Assembly (NCBI GenBank): GCA_017163975.1 | Contig: JAFFSR010000021.1 | Span: 1,726,001-1,790,000 of the forward strand | DNA length: 64,000 nucleotides | From: Anastatus disparis | Taxonomy: Eukaryota; Arthropoda; Insecta; Hymenoptera; Eupelmidae | Reading direction: 5' to 3' | Shown here: positions 57,031-64,000 of the stretch, piece by piece | Position numbering within the stretch: the first letter of the stretch is position 1 | Layout of the letters: every line of letters begins with the position of its first letter | The notes under the pieces: model-generated | What the model saw: only the letters and a program-made list of their open reading frames with translations | Told to the model about the DNA's origin: nothing | Database searches by the model: none | Program-made: the position numbers and the translations under genes

Positions 57031-57109
57031 TCTTTCTTAAAGTCAGAAATGCTGACAAGATGCTATCTACAATCGAACTGCAAAGATTAAGATTTATACT
57101 TCCTTTTAA

Positions 57110-57544
57110 ATGGCAAAACAGTCAAATCCTTTCCTATAACTACCATCATTCATTGCTCTATCTTTGTCAATAACAACAAATCCATACTTGTCATTCTTCT
57201 AGCATTTAATACAAAGATTTCGAAATTCATTTAAAGTTAAATCAGTATTCACGTTTACCAAACGATGGATATGATATACCTTCAATTGGCTCTAAAACTT
57301 TTTGAAGAATTTGGTATTTCGGTTGATTTAAGAATTTAGAGTATACATACATATTTTTAAATTTAAGACCATCAGGGTGTGTAATTAGAGCCAATAAACT
57401 ATTAGTTTTTCCACAATTCGATGGGCCACAGAATACTTCTCGTGTATTATTTGGAAGTAACTTTCCGTGTCGCTTTTTTCTTTTCGTTTTCTCAAAATCA
57501 AAGTTGGCGACGGGAAGTTTGACGTTTTGCTCAGAAAAAACCAA
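57110..57544 (-). pseudogene. Polinton packaging ATPase (FtsK/HerA type), truncated
   Basis: From 57544: MVFSEQNVKLPVANFDFEKT, then REVFCGPSNCGKTNSLLALI, an intact Walker A. YVYSKFLNQPKYQILQKVLE follows. After a break near 57245, GFVVIDKDRAMNDGSYRKGF-like codons appear near 57130-57190. The family drives DNA packaging into capsids of Polintons and related viruses. Divergent from the PLA2-like gene (about 100 bp apart). Confidence 0.75.
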
Positions 57545-57642
57545 GTTTACGTAACAAAGTCAAATCTAAGATTGACCTTTTGAAAATATAAACGCTTGTT
57601 TTATATTTTGATCATCAGTTGTAAATCAGCACTCGAAGAGAG

Positions 57643-58044
57643 GTGCTCGTACACAAATCACCGAAGAACCCTAAGGGTAAAGGGTTACTTGATAAAGTAA
57701 TCAATAACTTACCTATTGAAATGCATATTTCTGGATATCAATATTGTGGTCTCGAAACAAAACTGAAAAAGCGTCTAAAAAGAGGTGATACAGGTATCAA
57801 TCCACTTGATCAAGCATGCAAAGAAAATGACATATCTTATTCTGATAAAAATGCTGATCGAAAAGTAGCTGACATGAAACTCCCTGATATAGCTTGGCAA
57901 CGTGTAAGAGCCAAAGATGCAAGTTTTACCAAAAAAGCAACTGCTTTTGTTATTGCAAATGCTATGAAATTAAAAGGAAAGACAGGAATGGGTGTAAAAT
58001 TGAGTAAATTAGTAGCCACGTATAGAATCATTAAAACCAAATAA
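57643..58044 (+). CDS. PLA2-like (parvovirus VP1u-type) minor capsid domain
   Basis: A 133-codon intact frame. The calcium loop appears as YQYCGLETKLKKRLKRGD (family YCGPGT.L) and the catalytic helix as INPLDQACKENDISYS (family DxACxxHD). The catalytic His is Asn here and the CGPG loop is CGLE, so enzymatic activity is doubtful. In parvoviruses and Polintons this domain sits in a minor capsid protein and modifies membranes. The C-terminal part is Lys-rich. It is followed at once by the hydrophobic protein on the same strand. Confidence 0.75.
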   Translation: MLVHKSPKNPKGKGLLDKVINNLPIEMHISGYQYCGLETKLKKRLKRGDTGINPLDQACKENDISYSDKNADRKVADMKLPDIAWQRVRAKDASFTKKATAFVIANAMKLKGKTGMGVKLSKLVATYRIIKTK

Positions 58045-58045
58045 A

Positions 58046-58433
58046 TATTCTTGCAAAGTTATTCAGTCCGCCTTAAAAGGTGCACAAGAAGCTCTTAAGA
58101 TCGTTGGTGGTAAGAAAAAAATTATCATTCCAAGTATTCTCTTATTGACCTGTTTTATCAAAAATAGGTGGCGCTCTGCCTTTTCTTAAACCATTGTTCG
58201 CAGCACTAAGTGCAGCTGGTGCTCTGGCTGGAGGAGCTGCTGGAATAGCTAAAGCAGTAAATGAGGCTAAAGCTGCACAGAAAAATTATGAAGAAAGTAA
58301 GACTCATAATAAAACTATGGAAGCTATTGCTCTAGGAAAAGGTCTCTATCTTAAACCATATAGAACTGGAATGGGATTATCTATAAAACCTCATATCGGT
58401 CATGGTCAAGTTAAAAAAAAAACTTCGATTTAA
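58046..58433 (+). pseudogene. Hydrophobic Polinton structural protein
   Basis: Readable from about 58165: ALPFLKPLFAALSAAGALAG then GAAGIAKAVNEAKAAQ, an Ala/Gly-rich helix typical of membrane-active minor virion proteins. HNKTMEAIALGKGLYLKPYR and GMGLSIKPHIGHGQVKK follow. The N-terminal part (58080-58165, GGKKKIIIPS-like) is frameshifted. This protein family occurs next to the PLA2-like gene in insect Polintons. Exact role unknown. Confidence 0.55.
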
Positions 58434-58840
58434 CTTTGCCCAATTGTGCACTGACTGACTATGATCTTATAAAGTATGCTCGTATGATGCGAATCCCATA
58501 TTTTCGAGGTGTTTTCATAAAAAATAATCTATCTTCTGATGATCCATGGCATAACGAATCTGCTATAGTTAACTTAGATGATTTTTAAAACAAAGGGACT
58601 CACTGGGTATGTTATCGAATACGAGGTTTTGAAGTAATTTATTTGAATAGTTTTGGAGATCTTGAACCCCCTATAGATATCATGTGTCATTTTAACGTAA
58701 AAAAAGTGGAATACAACTATAAAAGATATTAGAATTTTGACTCATAAATTTGTGGACATCTTTGTCTTCAATTCTTGTGTAAAAGATTATAAAAGAAGAG
58801 TTTTCAGACAAGCAGGATTATTCTTTTTCAAACAGTCATG
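58434..58840 (+). pseudogene. Adenovirus-type cysteine protease, broken
   Basis: LTDYDLIKYARMMRIPYFRG, then KGTHWVCYRIRGFEVIYLNS with FGDLEPP, then CGHLCLQFL. GTHW carries the catalytic His, YxxSFG normally an Asp (Asn here), CGHLC the catalytic Cys. The protease matures capsid proteins in Polintons and adenoviruses. An in-frame TAA near 58587 and a frameshift near 58730. Confidence 0.75.
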
Positions 58841-59512
58841 AAATATAGTTTCACTTTGAGTGTTTCAGGCAAATCTTCTGTCTTAGAAGCACAATATTTT
58901 CCTTCAATAGAACTGCCACACAGTAAGAATTTCGTTTTGGGTTTAGTTGAACTTCTAACATTCAACTCGATTCCTAATGTTGACGATTCAAATAATAAAC
59001 TTTATATCAACGGATAGAAGATTATTACTATTCCTACTGGCAGTTATGAAATTGATGCTATTAATCAATTTTCGCAAAAAGATTTGAAATCTAAAGAAAT
59101 CGAGTTTTCCTTAAAAGCTAACAACAATACTCTCAGAAGTGAAATTCATTACAGTCATCAGATAGACCTTAGATCTCGCGATTCTTCTCGCGCCCGTCGC
59201 ATTCTAAATAAAAACATTCATTACAGCTCTGATTTATCTGTAAAGATATTTAAAATAAACGCACTTAGAGTAGAGTGTAATATTACTACAGGTGCTTACA
59301 TCAACGACAAAAAAGTTCACACGATCCATGAGTTTTTCCCAAAAGCACCTCTAGGATATAAAATCATAGAAGTTCCATCGCATGTCATATATTTGCCACT
59401 CAATGTTAAGAGTATAGCTCATCTTCAAATCTGAATCGTTGATCAAGACGGAAATTCAGTGATTTTCCGAGGAGAGAAAATTACTATTAGACTTTACATA
59501 AAATCTGTATAA
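58838..59512 (+). pseudogene. Probable Polinton minor (penton-like) capsid protein
   Basis: MKYSFTLSVSGKSSVLEAQY at 58838, then KNFVLGLVELLTFNSIPNVD, a TAG near 59017, IITIPTGSYEIDAINQF, and a 116-codon frame to 59434 (RSEIHYSHQIDLRSRDSSRA, GYKIIEVPSHVIYLPLNV), then a short in-frame continuation to 59512. Beta-rich pattern, between protease and major capsid gene as in insect Polintons. Assignment is by position and pattern. Confidence 0.6.
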
Positions 59513-59556
59513 TGGGAATCGTTTACAATTTAAATGTGCATATAAGTTAGCCATCA

Positions 59557-60150
59557 TGTCAACCCACCATCAGTCGTCCAAAGGTACTCAAACCGTTAAC
59601 ACCGAAGAGCATCCAGTTTCTCAAAAGCATAAGTCTCAAAGTAAGTGAAAAAAGATAAATTGTATCATTCTCTGCTGCTTCCAGAAAAATGGACGAAATT
59701 CTAAGCATTCAATTGGGTGTCGCATTCGATGAGTCTATTGCTCATTATGAGGTTCACGCACATCAACCATACTCCACATTAAGTTTCAATAACAGTGATG
59801 AAATTCGTATTTCTATTCAGCATCAAGATTTATGTCTCTTACCATCATGTAGTTATATCCATGTATGTGGAAAATTACAAAAACCAGATGGACAAGCACT
59901 AACTAAAACTAATTTCGTTAACAATGGCATTTGTCATCTGTTTGATGAAATTCAATATGAACTTAATGCTGTAGAGATAGATAAAAGTAAAAACGTTGGT
60001 CTGGGTAGTTTCATGAAGGGATGCACTTTCTTTAATCCAAATCAGACTCTAGCATTAGAAAATGCAGGCTGGTTTGGTGTTGAAGAAGGAAACAAAACAA
60101 TTGTAGATGATCATGAAAATTTTGACGTTTCTATCCCTCTAAGTATGATT
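59557..60150 (+). pseudogene. Polinton major capsid protein, N-terminal part only
   Basis: MDEILSIQLGVAFDESIAHY starts at 59689; DEIRISIQHQDLCLLPSCSY, then NFVNNGICHLFDEIQYELNA and GSFMKGCTFFNPNQTLALEN match the first jelly-roll of the double-jelly-roll capsid protein. About 155 codons remain of a family length of several hundred; the frame then runs into Lys-rich non-homologous sequence. Directly upstream, a small frame from 59557 (MSTHHQSSKGTQTVNTEEH) ends in AAAGTAAGTG, so a short leader exon is conceivable. Truncated 100-200 bp before the inverted repeat at 60263. Confidence 0.8.
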
Positions 60151-60262
60151 TTAGAAACCATTTGTAAGAAAAAAAAATCAAAGAAAAAAATAATGGAAAA
60201 CGCTATGGGCATTCTAGATCACGTTCAGATTCTAGATCACTGAGATGATCTGCAATGCGTAC

Positions 60263-60335
60263 GGATTTTAGATCACTTTGAGGAAAGATTGGGTGATCCA
60301 GAATCCGTGTGATCCAGTATGCCTATAGCTTATCT
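60263..60335. repeat. Right member of the bracketing inverted repeat
   Basis: ggattttagatcactttgag...atagcttatct, inverse of 45499-45572. Just before it, gattctagatcac recurs at 60231 and (partly) 60262, echoing the gtgatcgagaatcc tandem at the left end. Confidence 0.6.
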
Positions 60336-60561
60336 ACTCCGAGGGGTAGCAAAAGGAGCGACCGGGGTAGAGAGGTGGTGACTAGGGTGATAAAGTGGGT
60401 GATTTAAAAAAAAGACGTTTTGAACACATTTTTACCTCATTTTGAGGGGTAAATTGTTGTGCTTTGCGCTTGCGTGACAAAAAGAGGAATAATGAGGGGT
60501 GGAGTGGTGGAAATTTTTTTAATATAACCATATGATACAGGAAGATATATGAATGTATATA
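60336..60561. other. No gene seen
   Basis: Purine-rich (gaggggt, ggggtagc motifs) then AT-rich. Confidence 0.4.
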
Positions 60562-60563
60562 TA

Positions 60564-61631
60564 CACTGCCGTTCAATTGCTTTTGCCCACTCTAGAGTAA
60601 TATTTATTAAAATAAAAAGTTTTATATCTCTGGAACTAATGATCGCATCTTTAAAATCCAAACGGCGCTTAAAAGATTGATAAAAAATCTTTGAAGTAAA
60701 GTAAGTCCGGTATGAAAAAAGTTATTTTCTAATTGCTTATAGCAATGTAAAAAAAAATTTTTTTTACTAATTTTTTTTGCTCACATAAAAATGAATGCCA
60801 TTTTTATGGAAATCATTATATCGAAAAAAAAACAAAAGGGTTTGAAAACTTTAATAGTCCTCTCAAAAATAAGCTAAATAAAATGTTTCTATGACTTTTT
60901 AAACCACAATTATGGTGATTTTTTGAAAAAAAAGACCAATTTTTCAATCATGATTATCTCATAAACTAAGAAAGATAGAAAATTTTGTATGGAAGAAAAA
61001 ATGTTTTATTTCCAGTCTAAAATATATATATTTTGCAACCAATAAGTTTCGGGATAAAAATTTTTTTTTACTTCTTATTTTAGGGAAATTTCATGAAAGA
61101 TTAGTAAAAATTTTTAATTAAACAAGTAAAAAAAAACTTTTTTACTGAAACTTATTGGTCACTGAATATATATATTCTAGATTAAAAATAAAACATTTTT
61201 TCTTTAATACAAAATTTTCTATCTTTCTTAGTTTATGAGATAATCATGGTTGAAAAAATAGGTCTTTTTTTTTTAAATCACCATAACTGTAGTTTAAAAA
61301 GTCATAGAAATATTTTATCGAGCTCATTTTTAAGAGGACTATTAGAGTTTTCAAACCCATTTGGTTTTTTTTCGATATCATGATTTCAATAAAAATGGCA
61401 TTTATTTTTATGTGGGCAAAAAAAATTAGTGAAAAAAATTTTTTTCACATTGCTATAACCAATTAGAAAATGTCTTTTTTCATACCAGACTTACTTTATT
61501 TTAAAGATTTTTGACCAATCTTCCAAACGCCGTTTGGATTTTAAAGATGCGATCATTAGTTCCGGAGATATAAAACTTTTTATTTTTATTAATTTTACTC
61601 TAGGGTGGGCAAAAGCAATTGAACGGCAGTG
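60564..61631. mobile_element. 1.07-kb Tc1/mariner-type foldback
   Basis: Ends CACTGCCGTTCAATTGCTTT and inverse, flanked by TA (60562-60563, 61632-61633) in a TATATA context. The arms (about 500 bp each) match almost throughout, centred near 61100. No transposase. CACTGCCGTTCAA is a typical Tc1/mariner start. Confidence 0.9.
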
Positions 61632-61633
61632 TA

Positions 61634-61924
61634 TATATATATATATATATACATATAAATATATATATATACCCTATTGAAAATAATTACGAATCTTTGT
61701 TGCATATCTCAGATACGTAACATAAATACGTAATTCATATGTAACAATGCGTTCGACTTCGTTACGTATTATGAGATACGTATCTAATATTGATGATATG
61801 TGGTTTCAATACGTATGATAACGCAGTATACTCAACTAAGCTTCATGGTTCAGCTTTGGACTGAGATTCATGGTGAATAAATGTAACATTAATATGAATT
61901 TTATGCGAAAAATACGTAATTCTT
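61634..61924. other. No gene; TACGTA-rich
   Basis: (TA)n, then several atacgta/tacgtaa motifs in both orientations (61712-61820). Function unknown. Confidence 0.4.
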
Positions 61925-62575
61925 ACACGCTTTCATTAAGATTGCTTTCACGTCCGTCTATCCGTTTGTAATCAAATCTTGCACGTTCGATTTGAGGCAC
62001 TTTTTGTCAATGGAAATTCCTGAAATTTTATACAGACTTCGGTCTCCAATGAAAATGCAATAATCCGTTGTCAGGTCGGCGATGACGGGTGTGCAAAGTC
62101 ATCTCCGAAGAAGTTTAAGAGCAGGTCGAGTATATCTGTCCTTTTTTAATTAATGAATTGATTTTCTTACAAAATTTAATAATTTTAGCAAAAAATGAAA
62201 AGAAAGCCCCATCTCGTTTCAGAAAAAGCAAAATTTTCTATGATAAGAAAGAATTAATTTTATTGCTTCGTTTTCAAGAAAACTTCGAAAAACTTAAAAC
62301 ATAGAGGTTAGGGTTAACAATTTTGTTTCTTAAGGTTTTCTTGAAAACGAAGCAATAAAATTGATTCTTTTTTATTAAAGAAAATTTTGCTTTTTCTGAC
62401 ACGCAATAGGGCTTTCTCTTCATTTTTTGCTGAAATTTTTAGTTTTTGTAAAAAATTCAATTCTTTGATTAGAATAGGACAGATACACTCGAACTGCTCT
62501 TAAGTGGGGAGGCTATCTTTGGGTCGAGGCGAGTTGATAGAATGTTGTTAAGTTGATAATTGTAGGAAATTATTC
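61925..62575 (+). repeat. Dispersed repeat S, copy 2 (TTAA occupied)
   Basis: Inverse of 15046-15310 outside the MITE: tgtaatcaaatcttgcacg, ggcgatgacgggtgtgcaaa and, after the MITE, gtggggaggctatctttggg. Confidence 0.75.
62119..62499. mobile_element. TTAA foldback MITE, family A, copy 4
   Basis: 381 bp between TTAA at 62115-62118 and 62500-62503. Ends GAGCAGGTCGAGTATATCTG and inverse of GAGCAGTTCGAGTGTATCTG. Empty site at 15109-15112. Confidence 0.9.
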
Positions 62576-64000
62576 TGAAGATTGTTATAATTGCACGTAG
62601 AAGTGATAAATATGTTATACAGGGATTTCGACTTGTCAAACTCAAAAAATATGGTATATGAATATCTTCAAAACTATTGCGCTTTAGGGTCTAAAACTGC
62701 ACGAACTTTCATTTATTATTAAAAGAAAAAGATCTGTGAAGTTCTATCAAATTTCATCACCCGAAGTCTTGGACCTCTCCTAGTGAGATATAAAGAGACA
62801 GTTTAGTCATACATCACTGGCAATGAGAATAAACAGATTTAATATTAATATATACTAATATCTATGATAAGCTGATTTTTATTATTTGTTTCATACAGGA
62901 TTACATTTAATTATTGATATCATATCATTAAATAAATTCAAATTCAAATTGGAATCAATTTTCATAAAATAAACATATTATTTACCAAAGTGAATATAAT
63001 AAACTACACTAAAAAAATACAATAAGAATTAATTAATAATATTTACTTAAATGGGCTCTACAAAGCTAGATATAATTTGCATCGCAGACAGACATTTTCC
63101 ATTGAACCTTATTTCATTTCTTGAGATTTGCTGCAATTAAAGTACGCATTGATCTATATTATTGGGTTCAGTTTTAGAAAATGATCTATTCTAATTTTTG
63201 TCGTATTTTGTAGTTCATCATATTTACATTAATAAATAGTATTTTCATTTCATGAGAATTGATTGGAGACTGTAATGAATGTATGAAAATCCTTTAATTA
63301 AGAGAATTTGACGATAGCGAGAAATAGTAGAAGAAAAATGATTTCTGCTAATAAGTAATATAGCAAGAAGAATTATAGTTTCTTTTTGTGGTAAGATAAG
63401 ATCTCTCTCTCTCTCTCTCAGTATTTATAACAATTGGATGAACCTAAATTGGAATTGATCTCTAAAAAAAATAATCACAGAGGTAGCTTATCAGTTAACA
63501 AATTACATAAATTATAGAGATTGATTGTTAATAAAAAGAAATTAATAAGTGAAGATAGTGGAAAAAAAAAACTTCACAAAATCTATATCTGACATACAAA
63601 ATTCATTGAAACGAAATAGTTAGTGAGGCCCAGGGAGATTATAAGAAGAATGCCGACACGAGCGCCGCCAACTAGACACCTGCATAATCTGAAATAAGCG
63701 CTGTTGTTCGAGCACCACCCTTACATAACCTAAAAAACCTAACCACGTACTGCGTCTCGTTACTCCATCATAATTTTATTGAAATAAAATTAGTGTCTAA
63801 TTATATGAAATTTTATTTTATGATTTTTCATGCTTTCTCATGGTAGAAGCATTGTATCAATAAAGAATAATTTTTCTATTTTTTACTAATTTGTACATAT
63901 CATTACTCAAAAAGTCTAAAAAAGTGCATTCCATAACATATCTGTATATGTGTGTGTGCGTGTGCGAGCGTATGTGCGTGTGTGTATGTGTGTATTAATT
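62576..64000. other. No gene; two microsatellites
   Basis: AT-rich. (CT)n at about 63402-63419 and a TG/CG-containing run at 63946-63996. A less AT-rich patch at 63628-63745 shows no family resemblance. Confidence 0.45.

Larger units (their letters stand above)
50317..60245. mobile_element. Decayed Maverick/Polinton core
   Basis: Contains, in order: polymerase B (+), a small gene (+), integrase (-), two unnamed genes (-), packaging ATPase (-), PLA2-like protein (+), hydrophobic protein (+), protease (+), probable minor capsid protein (+), truncated major capsid protein (+). This set is unique to Polintons/polinton-like viruses. Outer limits may be the inverted repeats at 45499 and 60335. Confidence 0.85.

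Overview
The window looks like arthropod, most likely insect, nuclear DNA (a hymenopteran is plausible but not provable from this stretch). It is AT-rich by eye, and almost every recognisable coding piece belongs to a transposable element or an endogenised virus-like element. I recognise no conserved host gene, rRNA or tRNA. Most elements carry stop codons, frameshifts or nested insertions, so this is an old, transposon-dense region.

Layout. 1-1.3 kb: Ty3/gypsy relic (gag and integrase). 1.7-5.9 kb: five palindromic or TTAA-flanked MITEs. 6.0-12.2 kb: a full-length I-like LINE on the minus strand with a 15-bp target duplication, broken by a DNA element with a 6-bp TGTACA duplication. 15.0-16.2 kb: dispersed repeat and foldback. 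16.4-23.9 kb: a complete BEL/Pao LTR retrotransposon (two LTRs, TATGT duplication, coding on the minus strand) that has collected a TTAA MITE, a Harbinger-like MITE and three tandem-repeat expansions. 24.7-27.7 kb: more foldbacks. 27.96-29.95 kb: a 2-kb minisatellite of a 10-bp CACGTA unit. 30.2-33.6 kb: PIF1-type helicase relic, a half foldback, a tandem array of hairpin units and a Mutator-like transposase relic. 36.0-37.7 kb: 5'-truncated CR1/L2-like LINE. 38.0-39.8 kb: microsatellite, polypyrimidine tract and 37-bp minisatellite. 40.0-43.8 kb: a decayed Helitron (Rep/helicase) with a large foldback inside. 44.2-46.1 kb: further MITEs.

47.3-60.3 kb: a decayed Maverick/Polinton with protein-primed DNA polymerase B, integrase, packaging ATPase, phospholipase-A2-like protein, small hydrophobic protein, adenovirus-type protease, a probable minor capsid protein and a truncated major capsid protein. 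Beside its polymerase are two convergent genes with introns: a Ser/Pro-rich five-exon gene and a gene whose motifs suggest an RNase-H-fold (DEDDh-like) protein. A 73-bp inverted repeat at 45.5 and 60.3 kb brackets polymerase, capsid and both spliced genes, so the latter may be cargo of the element.

The clearest recurrent theme is a set of non-autonomous palindromic elements ending in GAG(G/C)-type termini and inserted at TTAA. Two insertions are proved by empty paralogous sites inside this same window. No transposase for them is present here.
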